From positions 7,378,641 through 7,442,640 of the forward strand of contig NC_043742.1 of NCBI RefSeq assembly GCF_004337985.1: 64,000 bases of DNA, read 5' to 3'. A model generated the notes under the pieces. The model did no database searches. It was not told the origin of the DNA and saw nothing but the letters and a program-made list of their open reading frames with translations. Each line of letters begins with the position of its first letter. Positions within the stretch are counted from its first letter, which is position 1. This DNA is from Pyricularia pennisetigena. Lineage: Eukaryota; Ascomycota; Sordariomycetes; Magnaporthales; Pyriculariaceae. The translations under genes were made by a program, and so were the position numbers. Below, piece by piece: positions 12,711 to 22,863 of the stretch.

Positions 12711-13806
12711 ATTCAACAATAACGATGACCCACCGCACTGCAGTCCTAACCCCAAGTTTCTGTAATCTTTTCCTTGAACCCCCCTTTTTTTGGCAACAAA
12801 AGTTCGTTCTATAAGCATTGATAGTTATGCATGGTGGCGCATACCTTTTACAGCAAAGATTCACATCCCTCATTTACAAGAAACGTTTTCCTTGTACCAC
12901 TTCTGGACGCTTTCTATGCTCTCTGTCCCCTGAACTATACCCAATCTGAAGTCTTTTTTTTTCTTTTTCCTTTGTTCGTTGTTTTTTACTCGCATATTAG
13001 CGGCATTTAGTATGCGAGACTTCACGACATTATCATGATGTGTACCGCCGATTCGGTTAGACCTAGACTAGGTGCCCAAGCCTCTTTTGGCATGGACAGT
13101 TGACGTGGACAGTTATCGCCTGATGGCGATGCTCTCATTAATATATAATGGGACAAATTAAAGAGACTCGCCTCCGCCCAGTGATAAATAACCACGTTAC
13201 TACTTTTGGATATCTGATGATAGCATCGAATAAATGCTTACTTTAGATAGTACCATTATACCTGATGGCGAAAATGCCTTGCATATTTTCCTCCCTATCC
13301 TCCTATCTATTCTGCTATAGATTCCCCTACACTTTTCTACCAATTATAGTGTTTCTGAGTAGCTGAACCGGCTCGCATAAGCTGGAACACCCCATTGTTC
13401 TCTTTGGGCATCGCTTTAGAGGGAAAGAGGGCGAGGCAAAAGTGAGAGAGAAGTGGGGAGAAAGAAAACCTTACGGTAATCGATGCATGTGCATCAAGCA
13501 AAACTGCAGCTTCCTCACGCACAACAAACCCTACACTACCAAGCCCTACACTTTCTTGATGCTTTAATCAGATGAAAGTCGATCCCCGAAGAAATTTATA
13601 ATCTCGACACTCTCTTGTCTGCCGAGAAGTGTTCTTTCCCACCTGGTCATCGCTTTACATCCACTCCTCAGCAACGTTCTTTCGCCGGAATATTGTTCAA
13701 CACTCTATGCGATAGCAACGGCATAGAGAGGAGTCTGCAAAACAGGCTTGTCGCTATCACATACCATCTTACTCGCAGACCCTTCCAACTTGATCATCAT
13801 ATCATC
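12711..13806. other. Intergenic, no gene seen
   Basis: Tandem-oriented spacer with T-rich tracts. The frame of the RNA ligase is open upstream to 13615, but only through a TTG; no in-frame ATG occurs before 13807, so that part is treated as 5' leader. Confidence 0.55.
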
Positions 13807-15111
13807 ATGGGAGACGGCAGCCCGGCCGTAGATATGGCCTCCTCAAATTCATCGACCAAAGAAGCCTTTGCGGAAGTACCCAAGACCGACAATACGGCAT
13901 CGACAGAATCTTTGTCGGCGCCGGTCGTCCGGAAGCTCGTGACTCTGCGGAGAATCAACAAGATCAAGCAGCTAACAAGCTCAAAATTTGTGGCCATCAC
14001 GGTCGACGGCTGGGAGGTGGTGGTCAACACCAGACGTGTTCAGCGGCAGTTCGAGGAGGGCCAGGTGGTAGTCTACTTCCAGATTGACAGTTTCATCCCC
14101 GATAACGACGGAAATTTCTGGGAAGAAATGGTTATGTCGGCAGAATTATTCCAGAAGAGGCGGGGATTCCGGGTTCGGACCGTCCGAATTGGAAAATCCA
14201 GCTTGATATCACAGGGAAGGGTCTTTCACCTCAACGATTACCCACGCATCAAGCGTATGGTCTTGGAGCTCCAAGAGCTGCACGGCGAGGAGGAGGGTCT
14301 GGCAAGGGCCATGCAAATGTCGTTTGATCACGTCCTCGGCGTCGTCAAGTGGGACGTGGACGTGCAGGACAAGGGCAGGTCCTACGGCCCGCCGCCGCCC
14401 ATGATCCCAAGCACGGGCTTGTACAGGATCCAGGACATGACGAAGCTCTGGGACAAGCACGCAGCCACCAGGGTCCAGATCACCGAGAAGCTGGACGGCC
14501 GCACGGTATCAATCTACTTTGTGCGCAACGACTCCCCCTTTGCAAAGTGCCTCCCGGAACTGCACGACTTCGCCGACGACACCGACGCAGACGAGCGCCA
14601 GCGGCGGCTGTGCGTGTTCCCGCACGGCCGCGTCGGCGTCTGCGCCTACGGCCGGGATCTCGTGTGCGCGCCCGACAGCAAGGTCTGGGAGGTGCTGGAG
14701 GGGCTGGGGATCCCCGACCGGCTGGCGGGGGACGGCCGCACCGCCGTGATGCAGGGCGAACTGGTAGGCCCTTGTGTCGTGCCGGGTAACAGCCTCGCGT
14801 ACGACAGCTGCGACCAGGACGAGTTTTATGCCTTTTCGCTCTGGACCGAGCACGGCAAGCACGACGGTTTCGACGACGAGGAGACGCAGCGGCATGCGCT
14901 CCTGTGTATGGGCGTGCCGGTCGTCCCGCTCGTGGGCTACTTCACCATCGGGGAGTTTGGAAAGTCGGTCGAGGAGATGCTCGCAAAGGCGGATGGCCAG
15001 GGGTTCAGGGGAGAGGGCCACGTCCGCGAGGGGTTTATACTGAAGAACGCAAGGGAGAACATTAAAATCAAGGTCATTTCTAATGTCTGGTTGGAGAAGT
15101 ATTTGGGGTGA
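13807..15111 (+). CDS. Rnl5 (DRB0094)-type ATP-dependent RNA ligase
   Basis: Predicted RNA ligase of 434 aa, single exon, first in-frame ATG at 13807. The C-terminal nucleotidyltransferase domain carries the ligase motifs in order: motif I EKLDGRT with the expected adenylated Lys at residue 228, motif III-like FYAFSLW (340-346), motif IV EGFILKN (408-414) and motif V IKIKV (419-423). Ahead of it (about residues 38-110) sits the OB-like module typical of the Deinococcus DraRnl clade, recognised by VDGWEVVVN and VVYFQIDSFIP. This clade seals 5'-phosphate nicks with a 3'-OH RNA end. The first 38 residues are Ser/Ala-rich and unconserved; no clear targeting signal. Length exceeds the roughly 340 aa of the bacterial prototype because of loops after motif I. 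A real, intact gene by motif conservation; its substrate in a fungus is unknown. It is distinct from the fungal tRNA ligase Trl1. Confidence 0.88.
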   Translation: MGDGSPAVDMASSNSSTKEAFAEVPKTDNTASTESLSAPVVRKLVTLRRINKIKQLTSSKFVAITVDGWEVVVNTRRVQRQFEEGQVVVYFQIDSFIPDNDGNFWEEMVMSAELFQKRRGFRVRTVRIGKSSLISQGRVFHLNDYPRIKRMVLELQELHGEEEGLARAMQMSFDHVLGVVKWDVDVQDKGRSYGPPPPMIPSTGLYRIQDMTKLWDKHAATRVQITEKLDGRTVSIYFVRNDSPFAKCLPELHDFADDTDADERQRRLCVFPHGRVGVCAYGRDLVCAPDSKVWEVLEGLGIPDRLAGDGRTAVMQGELVGPCVVPGNSLAYDSCDQDEFYAFSLWTEHGKHDGFDDEETQRHALLCMGVPVVPLVGYFTIGEFGKSVEEMLAKADGQGFRGEGHVREGFILKNARENIKIKVISNVWLEKYLG

Positions 15112-15374
15112 GCCGGCCGGTGGGGTTTGCTCGGTTGCGAAAAGCAATTCGTTTTTTTTTCTTTTCATTTCTGTCGGGGTCTATTGGTGCTGTTTAAGCC
15201 CATCCGCCGAGTATCATTCAAATATGGGGTCCCAGACCTTATCACATCCCTTTTCCCTCCCTTGCTGATTCCCACAGAAAAACAAACAGGCTGGTTAATA
15301 ATACATTGAAGAAATATAAGTTTTTTTTCCATCATCGACCATTCCATCCATGCACCCAAACCACCGAATAATCC

Positions 15375-16078
15375 TCAGGCAGTGCAGGCAAAGTCGCAGC
15401 TGAGCCCGGCCTGGGTGGCGACCAACTCAGCCCTGCACTCGCCAGCGCCGCTCGCCTGGCCGACGCAGCAGTTGGACGCGCAGTCGGCCTTGCTGAGGCA
15501 CTGGCCCGTGATGAACTGGGACTTGTTGCCCTTGCCGACGTTTTGGCTGCCCGACTTGGCAGAATCGACTCTGCACGTGCCGGGCGCCGCAGCGGCACCT
15601 CCCCCGGTGGTCCTGTTGCCGGCTGCAGGGGCTGCGATCGGAGCGGCGACTGAAGGAGGAGGAGAAGCAGCAGCAGCAGCAGCAGCAGCAGCCGGAGCAG
15701 TGGCGGAGCCGTTGTCGCCAAAGCCGCAGCCCGTCTTGCCGGCTACGTTGCCAACAGCGAGGCCGGAGCAGATGCCGATTGACGAGTCGCCGGCGATTCC
15801 AGCGCAGCAGGCGGGCTGGGCGCAGTCGGCGGTGCTCCTGCAGGCGCCGGTGATGAACTGCTTGCCGGCGCCGTTGCCGACGTTTCTGGCTCCGGAGGGG
15901 TCGGGGGTGATGGGCTGAGGGGTGGCGAAGGCCAGGGTGACGACTTTATGTTTATTTTGAGTTAGTCTTTTTTTTTTGGCGATGTGATGGGATGATCGAC
16001 CAAGAGAGGTGGGGTGAACCACAACGCATAATGGGACAACTCACATGCCAGGAGGGCCGGGATTGATGGGCGAACCAT
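15375..16078 (-). CDS. Cysteine-rich secreted protein with two BAS2-like repeats (candidate effector)
   Basis: Two exons on the minus strand: 16045..16078 and 15375..15943, giving 200 aa. Splicing (donor GTGAGT, acceptor AAAG) joins a short first exon to yield an 18-residue signal peptide, MVRPSIPALLAFVTLAFA, cut before TPQP; without the intron the leader is absent. The mature protein has two similar domains, each with a [RQ]NVGxG...QFITGxC, a DC pair, a CC pair and later Cys; I count 14 Cys. They are separated by a poly-Ala/Pro linker encoded by nine GCT triplets (15666-15692). The layout resembles Magnaporthe biotrophy-associated secreted protein 2-like proteins as I remember them, so an extracellular or plant-interface role is plausible but unproven. 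It is convergent with the RNA ligase, 263 bp apart. A TATAAAAG box lies 275 bp upstream. Confidence 0.85.
15666..15692 (-). repeat. (GCT)9 trinucleotide repeat encoding poly-Ala
   Basis: Nine uninterrupted AGC units on the plus strand, read as nine Ala codons (GCT) in the linker of the secreted protein. Length may vary between strains. Confidence 0.9.
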
Positions 16079-16352
16079 TTTTTTTTTTTTTTTTTTTTTT
16101 TTGAGATTCGATGAAGCTTAACGAAGAATAAAATTATAAAAATAACAACCGAGTGGGAAGTATGTAATGCGCAAGAGAAATGAGACACCGGGTCTCTGGG
16201 ATGATCACAGATCACCGGATGAATCGAACAGATGAAAACCAAAAAAGGGAAGGAAAAAAAAAAAAAAAACGTTTTCTCAAGGCGTTGAAAAAAAAGACTT
16301 TTTTGGTACAAAGCAGATAATCAGATGCAACGTGCTGTAGGACTCTGCTGGA

Positions 16353-16360
16353 CTTTTATA
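16353..16360 (-). promoter_or_regulatory. TATA box candidate for the Cys-rich secreted protein gene
   Basis: TATAAAAG on the minus strand, 275 bp upstream of the ATG at 16078. The leader between them contains A/T homopolymers. Confidence 0.45.
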
Positions 16361-17668
16361 TCCGGGACTTGACATGTCTCTGCGGATTTGGTGGCCTGTC
16401 CCTCTTGGGCTGCAGCCGGCAACAGCGGGAAGATCCTGCCCGGCACATGTTTCCTTGTTTCTCCTAGCTGAGCGATGCGGTGGCCTCAACCCCAGATCAC
16501 GGTTCCAACTTGGGTCGTCTCCTTCTCAATTCGGCATATTCAGTATAGTACTGTACGGGTACGCAGCACAACAAGCCAGGCAGGAGAAGGGCGCCACAAA
16601 CGGAGCCCCTCCGAAGCACTTTCTGTTACAGGAGGAAGGCTTAGGGAGGTCCAAGTGCCGGTGGCGCAAGACGTTTGGGCCAATTGTGTGGCGGAGATTG
16701 GGGCGGGGATTTCCCGATTGGGAACTCGTGGAGTTCTCAACAAAGTTTCAAAACCTCGTTTTCTAAACGCTTCAAACCCTTGTTCGCCTTTTTGTTTTGC
16801 TAAAGTGCTACGGCGAGGTTGTATTTACAATGTATCTGCCGCCGTCTGGAGTGCTGCTCGGATTGATTGCGTCAACCACGTCGTTTGTTACTTTCCCTGG
16901 GGAGGGCGTCAGCAACAGGCCGCCTCCTTTTTTGCTTCCTTCGTCGCGCCAGTGTTCGACCCCTTACAAGTGCGACCACCAAAACGTCTGCCGTTCAAGT
17001 GAGCCGCTCCAAGCTTGGTGATACAATAGACGCCCTCCCACAGCCCGATCCGCAAAAATCCAGCCTGTCTGTTTTCTCTACCGTCCTGCAGAGTCGATAT
17101 CCATCGCTCATTCGCCCGCCTGGGCTTCGGCTTTCCCTCGATCCGGTTCCTCCCCTGAACTCCCGGGTTTCGGCCCCTCATCTAATGTCAATGGCGGTGT
17201 TGTCACTCGGAAGAGTTTTTGCTTGTCCGCACAGCCATTGGACCCATTGCAAATAAGGAATCCAGTTTATAAGTCAAAATCCCAAATTTTTGATTCTTGT
17301 GTCAATCAACCTATGGAGAAGTCCAGTGGTGAATGGCTTGCATCTAGTTTTCCGACTCTGGGTTCTTTTATCCTGGATGGATAAAGACACCAATGTTGGG
17401 AATGCCAGTATGCGAAAGCCCGCAATGCGCCAAACTACCTATCCTTGCGCCGTTTTTCAAAGGAGTGAATGCTTTTTGTTTCCCCGCCCCATTGCTCATT
17501 TCATCTCGTAAACCATTGCAAAAGCCAAACCCATTCTTGTTTATGATTCCATCGTTTTGCCTAAAGAGATCAGATTTTGTCAGCAGAAGCTCACAGCTCG
17601 GGCAGATTATGAGCAAGCGTTGGGAACCTACCCTGATGGGAGCCCGATGGGTCGTTGATGATGTCCGC
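16361..17668. other. Intergenic, no gene supported
   Basis: Spacer between two minus-strand secreted-protein genes. Several open frames of 70-180 codons exist on the plus strand (16.4-17.3 kb), but their composition is not protein-like and they mutually overlap. Confidence 0.5.
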
Positions 17669-18220
17669 TTAGGCGGAACCAATGGAGTAGCTGCCGTCCG
17701 CGTTGATGCGCGGGACGCCACCGACCTGAGCGATAGCGTTCGTGATCGCAGTCTGGAGAGTGGCGGGGAGCGTCCCAACGATGCTCGTCAACTGGCCAAG
17801 GGTGGCACCCGCGGTACCCTGGAGCGTGCCGGGAACAGTGCCGATGAGGGCGAGAGCAGTGTTGATCTGGGCCAGCAGGGCAGACTCGGCGGCAGTGAGC
17901 TGACGTCCCAAGCCCGTAAGTACCGACTGGGCCTGGGCCAGGAGCTGGGCCTGAGCAGCGCTGATGCCATTGGGCACCTGGCCGAGGATAGCCACGAGGT
18001 TGCTCACGGTGGTGCCGAGGTTGAGGGTGTTGAGGAGCGAGCCCAGAAGCCCGGTGAGACCCGGAATGATACCAAGGTTGAAGGTGATCGCACCGGTCTG
18101 CCTGGCAACGAGCGCATTGCTACCGACCAGAGCATTGCCGGTGCCGGCCTCGAGATCCAGAGGGGCGGCAATGGCGGTCGAGGCCGAGGCGAGAAGAATG
18201 GCGAACTTGGAGAACTGCAT
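17669..18220 (-). CDS. Small secreted protein, cysteine-free, Ala/Leu/Gly-rich, unknown
   Basis: A single-exon gene of 183 aa starting at the ATG at 18220. The N-terminus MQFSKFAILLASASTAIA is a clear signal peptide (basic start, hydrophobic core, AxA-type cut before APLD). A short acidic pro-like segment ends at VAR-Q (residues 38-41), a possible but monobasic processing site. The remainder is a run of mildly hydrophobic, amphipathic segments rich in Leu, Ala, Gly, Thr and Gln (for example LLAQAQSVLTGLG and LLAQINTALALIGTVPG), which looks like a repeated helical pattern. There are no cysteines. No known fold or enzyme motif is recognised; a wall-associated protein or effector is possible. 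A TATA-like element lies about 195 bp upstream. Confidence 0.8.
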   Translation of the reverse strand: MQFSKFAILLASASTAIAAPLDLEAGTGNALVGSNALVARQTGAITFNLGIIPGLTGLLGSLLNTLNLGTTVSNLVAILGQVPNGISAAQAQLLAQAQSVLTGLGRQLTAAESALLAQINTALALIGTVPGTLQGTAGATLGQLTSIVGTLPATLQTAITNAIAQVGGVPRINADGSYSIGSA

Positions 18221-18414
18221 GTTTGCTGATTGAAGAGGATTGAAAGCTTGGTGCTTAGATGCTGGAGTTGCTGGAGTTGCTAGACTTCTGTTGGCGATGG
18301 ATCAATGTCCGGAGGAGCTGGGCTGGCTGATGAGGGCTGGCTGATGTGAGCTGAGCTGTTGAGTGCTTGATGATCCGGAAAACAAAGATGGATTTGTCGA
18401 GAGAATCCAGCCGG

Positions 18415-18424
18415 CTATTTATCC
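18415..18424 (-). promoter_or_regulatory. TATA-like element upstream of the small secreted protein gene
   Basis: GGATAAATAG on the minus strand, about 195 bp before the ATG at 18220. Confidence 0.35.
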
Positions 18425-21023
18425 TCCAGAGAACTCGCTCAAAACCCTCATCATTATTGCTACATCTTACTCTACATGTCAGAATCTCAAAGCATATCCC
18501 ATAGCTGAATTGGAGCTGAGAACGTGGACTTGCAAGTCAAAAGGCGCTATCAGCCCAAGGGGCGTTGAGCTTCCGCACGTGGCGGCAAACCGACCAATCA
18601 CCCAAGAGCTAAGACACAACTTGTTGCCTTGTAAATGCCATGCCGCTACACTTTGTTAACGCCTAGTTTAAGTTAGCGTTTTAACAAAGGAGGAAAACAT
18701 CACCACTTACACATTGTCATGCCTGGGAAATATGCCATATCAAATCCCATCGTATCCACTGAATTCCACAAAACCGTACTACCGCATTCAGCTTCCACCA
18801 ACAACCACAAGTCACGATCTGGAATTGTACACTAAGTATGGGTCTTCCCCGCATTACTAACCAACATAGAACGCCAAAGCTGAAAGAAAACCCTCCGTTC
18901 AGATCTGTGGTAAGCGCCACCAGTAGGAGCTCTGTTGAGCGTGGCTCGCGATCCCCGAGATATAGGCAGCTTCTATTCGTGTTCAACCGATCTGGAAAGG
19001 CAAAGAAACAAGTGCAAGACCTATCCAAGCAAGGTAGACATGAACACAAGTACTCATAAACGTCATCGGCTTCATACAGACTCGACGCCCCAACCCGAGC
19101 TGAATGAAGCCCTAGACGTTGGCCGAGATCTATATTTACAAACCTCGTTGCATTTACCATCCAGATAAACTTTCAGCCCAGCCTACCTTTGACAGCCTCC
19201 GTCTACTCGGCGGCAGCCAATGGCGTCCGCCCTCGGCCCTGCCGGAGTCTTGGCCGTGAGGGCGAACCAAGGCAGGGTCGAGCCCGAAAGAGCCGCTGCT
19301 TCTAGGAGTCGACGCATCCAGGCCCGATCTGCCATCAGCCAGTGCCGGGATGTAGTATGCGCCGCGTAGCTGGCTGGTGCGGGAGAAAGGCAACGCAGTC
19401 TACCAAGCTTTGCCTACCCAATGGAGCTTCATCTTGGGCTGTGGTATCGCCAACCGGGGTCTCGAGCTGAGAAAGAAATATTGAAGTCTAAAGTGCCTTG
19501 GCTGTAAGNNNNNNNNNNNNNNNNNNNNNNNNNNNNNNNNNNNNNNNNNNNNNNNNNNNNNNNNNNNNNNNNNNNNNNNNNNNNNNNNNNNNNNNNNNNN
19601 NNNNNNNNNNNNNNNNNNNNNNNNNNNNNNNNNNNNNNNNNNNNNNNNNNNNNNNNNNNNNNNNNNNNNNNNNNNNNNNNNNNNNNNNNNNNNNNNNNNN
19701 NNNNNNNNNNNNNNNNNNNNNNNNNNNNNNNNNNNNNNNNNNNNNNNNNNNNNNNNNNNNNNNNNNNNNNNNNNNNNNNNNNNNNNNNNNNNNNNNNNNN
19801 NNNNNNNNNNNNNNNNNNNNNNNNNNNNNNNNNNNNNNNNNNNNNNNNNNNNNNNNNNNNNNNNNNNNNNNNNNNNNNNNNNNNNNNNNNNNNNNNNNNN
19901 NNNNNNNNNNNNNNNNNNNNNNNNNNNNNNNNNNNNNNNNNNNNNNNNNNNNNNNNNNNNNNNNAAAAAAAAAACCTTGGCGCCGACCAAAACACGTGTA
20001 AGATGCGTGGAATTGCAGTTATCCGGAAGGAAAGGACGTTGTTTCAATATATATAAATATAGTTCACTCACCAAGCCACCCCCAGCCCCACTGGCGTCTT
20101 ACAAAAACCGCCGTCAGGGGCATTAGCATTATATAGTAGGGAGGTAGGTATTAAGTATAGAGTGGCTGGTCCGGAGTGCGCTCCGACAAATGCGTAATTG
20201 AATTTGACTATTTGATCGTTGTGCCCCTGAATTCTAATACTCTATCATGCACTATTTCTTTTGGTAGTGTGAGTTGGTGCACGTTTACGCTGCACGGCGC
20301 GTGCTTGCGAATACGCACGTTCAAGCATAAGCTTCGAGGTGGTTTACAGCGCTTAGAGCTAGGATATGATAACGGGTACCGTTTCCTCGTCGCAGTATTC
20401 TTGTTTTTCCTACTACGCAATCATCGCTTGGCGATAGTACCATGTAGTGACGCAGGTGAGCTTGTGTTTTTTTTCCTACAGAAAGAAGCAGTCCTTGTTT
20501 CGACAATAGAATCGCACAACACTCAATAAACCGTCTCGATTGATATTATTTGGTCGCAACATTGTCTTTTTTTTTCGTTGAAAAAAAAAAAAACAATAGC
20601 AGTACCAATGATGATAAAAATATCATATTTCCGTGCAACATTATCTTAACTTATAATCTAGCTGTGGCTTAGCAAAATCAGATGATTAAACCTGGGCAGG
20701 TCAGCCTTACAAATGTATACAAAGTCCATGTTCTCATGGTCGCCATACTTACGTGGCTTCCATATGTAAATACCTTGGCTGATTGCAATGTGACTCAGCT
20801 GTTTGTGACGTTTCGGGAAACGTACCCAGGTTCACCATTGAGCGGCATACAAAAGATGCAAGTAAATGCAATCAAGCCAGATGTTGTTTTTTGTGTAGCT
20901 ATATAGATATCATGCAATAATATTTTGAACTCGGTTGCTCAAGTACCCTACTCGGCCACGAATCTTCGATTGGCAAAACGTAATATAATTTATACATTTT
21001 TTTTCCCCAGCAAACTAGACGCA
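18425..21023. other. Gene-free stretch containing an assembly gap
   Basis: No gene recognised. It includes the N run at 19509-19964, followed directly by ten A, and an AT-rich segment from about 20.1 to 21.0 kb with a T9 tract and an A13 tract near 20570-20593. A pyrimidine-rich stretch ending in CCAG just before the ATG at 21024 could be the acceptor of a 5'UTR intron of the next gene. Confidence 0.5.
19509..19964. other. Assembly gap (456 N)
   Basis: Undetermined bases, flanked on the right by a poly-A run. Confidence 0.99.
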
Positions 21024-21476
21024 ATGAGCACCACCAGCGCCTCCCCAAACACCGAACCACCGGCCCGGGGCCCCGACCTCCAGGACCTGCACTGCTACAC
21101 CGAGACCAACGGCGTCATCACGACGACCATGTTCGACGTGCCGGGCTACCGCGTCGTGCGCGTGCTGGGCGTCGTCTACGGCCTGACGGTGCGCTCGCGC
21201 AACTGGGCCACCGGCACCGGCATGGTGCTCAAGTCCGTCATCGGCGGCGAGCTCAGGGGCTTCACGACGCTGCTGTACAGCGCGCGCAACGACGCCATCG
21301 GCCGCCTCGTCGCCGAGACCCAGAGTCGCGGCGGCAACGCCGTCATCGCCATGCGCTTCGAGAGCGGCGAGCTCGGCGGGTTCTGCCAGGTCTGCGCTTA
21401 TGGAACCGCCGCGGTCGTCGAGAAGGTCGACCCGACCGCCGATGAGCATCCGCAGCTGGTGGAGGTGGCGCGGTGA
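21024..21476 (+). CDS. YbjQ/UPF0145 (DUF74) family protein
   Basis: Single-exon gene of 150 aa with ATG at 21024. The whole length after a Pro/Ser-rich leader of about 20 residues matches the YbjQ fold: a TTTMFDVPGYRVV start strand, RVLGVVYGLTVRSRN, then a helix with IGGELRGFTTLL, then ARNDAIGRLVAETQSRGGNAVIAMRF and the closing strand CAYGTAAVVE. The family forms homopentamers and is sometimes called heavy-metal-binding; its biochemical role is not established. The gene is strikingly GC-rich, nearly all third positions being G or C, while both flanks are AT-rich. The family is best known from bacteria and archaea, so an old transfer is possible, but codon bias of a well-expressed fungal gene would look similar. 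No targeting signal is seen. Confidence 0.85.
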   Translation: MSTTSASPNTEPPARGPDLQDLHCYTETNGVITTTMFDVPGYRVVRVLGVVYGLTVRSRNWATGTGMVLKSVIGGELRGFTTLLYSARNDAIGRLVAETQSRGGNAVIAMRFESGELGGFCQVCAYGTAAVVEKVDPTADEHPQLVEVAR

Positions 21477-22425
21477 CGTACGCTGCCTTTTTTTACGTGT
21501 AGACATGGGATGGCCACAATCTGTTTTGAAATACCTTTCAGCATCTCCAACTTTACGCTCTTCTTTTTCAGGTTCTGCCTTATTTGCTCCTCGGGCAGAA
21601 TTTTATTTGACTATGGGTTAATATATGGAATTCATCTGTTTGGCTAGTTGCGTTAGCAATTATTATCGATATTAACAGGATATTAGGTTCCTGTAAAAGG
21701 GCCTGTTAGCTTTATAGATACCTACTGTATAACCTATTTCAATTCATTAAGATGATAAATAGGAATAGCAATCGTGTGCCACGTTGGTTTATTCTCTAGT
21801 CGATTTAGTTTGTTGGGTCCCCTATTTCCATCAACAGATTAAAACACGAAAGTACTGACTGTTTCGCCAGTTGAAAAGGCATGATAATAAAAATCAGCAG
21901 CAAACTACAGGGGGGAAACTGGCTGGCTACATGGGAAAACATAAACAGGATGTAATTCCAATGTATGAGACTCCCATTCGCGAAAACGAAAGACCATAGT
22001 CGACAAGAGCGAGTATAGGATGCTGTCCCACAATCTGCTTCCTCCGCCACTAGACCCTATCCTTACACTGCGCGGTGGTGGTGGTGGCAAACCCTCGGCA
22101 GAAGCCCCTTAAATATGGTGGGAGTTTGCGTGCGAGCTTCGTTGACCCCCTTCGGATATGGCTTTGTGTCACGGCAGACTTTCTATATTCTGCCTTCGTC
22201 ACCAATTAGCCGACACTGACAGAAAAACTCATCTGTTCACTTAAATTGACAAACGGATAAACGACTAGCGAGTCCGCAGATTCGACAAAGATGGACATGG
22301 AGGTGAAGGCGCGTTTTTTTTTAACGGCCTCCCTTGGCAAGAGTGCCTTTGGGTAGAACATTTGAGATGAATGAGCAAATGGGCAATTCAAACCCGAAAG
22401 GATGGCCGAAGACGTAATGTGTCGA
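21477..22425. other. Intergenic, no gene seen
   Basis: AT-rich spacer without coding-like frames. Confidence 0.5.
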
Positions 22426-22863
22426 TCATGAATTGAGCTGCCTGAAAATAACTAGACTACAGAGCCATGCAGCTATGATTTTTGTCAGTTTGTAATGATT
22501 GCATCGAGCCGGCCATTTCCAACGCTGAAGAAAAAAAGCTAAAGTGCTTGCACTGTTAACTGTGGTAAAAATAAAGTACTTCAGTAAAAAAGTAAAAGGC
22601 GTAACGAAGGGCATAGTAAGCCAGAAGGTGGGTAGGTAGATAGGTACCGAATCGGATGCCTCTTGGCGACCTTTCTCGACGTCTTCATCGATAAACCGAA
22701 TCGTCCTCTCGATTTGTGAAGGCCTTCTGAGCCATTCTTTTTCGGTAACCTCGGTTGTAATCTGCCGTAGGAGATCCTTGATAGCCTCTGACCAACTCGC
22801 TGGCTGCATGTCCGATTCTTCGTCGGAGTCATGCTTGGTCTGATTGCCTATGGACTCGGTCAT
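22426..22863 (-). CDS. Possible hypothetical protein, weak
   Basis: An ATG-initiated frame of 145 codons on the minus strand. The first 75 residues look protein-like: acidic, hydrophilic and amphipathic, with segments such as WSEAIKDLLRQITTEV and RTIRFIDEDVEKG. After that the sequence becomes hydrophobic and erratic, and a GTACCT donor-like site occurs just where the coding character fades, so a real gene may continue through an intron whose acceptor (a CAG in the following 130 nt) I cannot fix. No family recognised. Confidence 0.3.
   Translation of the reverse strand: MTESIGNQTKHDSDEESDMQPASWSEAIKDLLRQITTEVTEKEWLRRPSQIERTIRFIDEDVEKGRQEASDSVPIYLPTFWLTMPFVTPFTFLLKYFIFTTVNSASTLAFFLQRWKWPARCNHYKLTKIIAAWLCSLVIFRQLNS

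Noticed and set aside
13615..13806. Upstream in-frame extension of the RNA ligase
   Set aside because: It contains no ATG, only a TTG; the conserved domain starts well after the ATG at 13807.
16374..17256. Plus-strand frames of 70-180 codons between the two secreted-protein genes
   Set aside because: Mutually overlapping, erratic composition, no splice-supported continuation.
19429..20074. Open frames crossing the run of N
   Set aside because: They are artefacts of undetermined bases.
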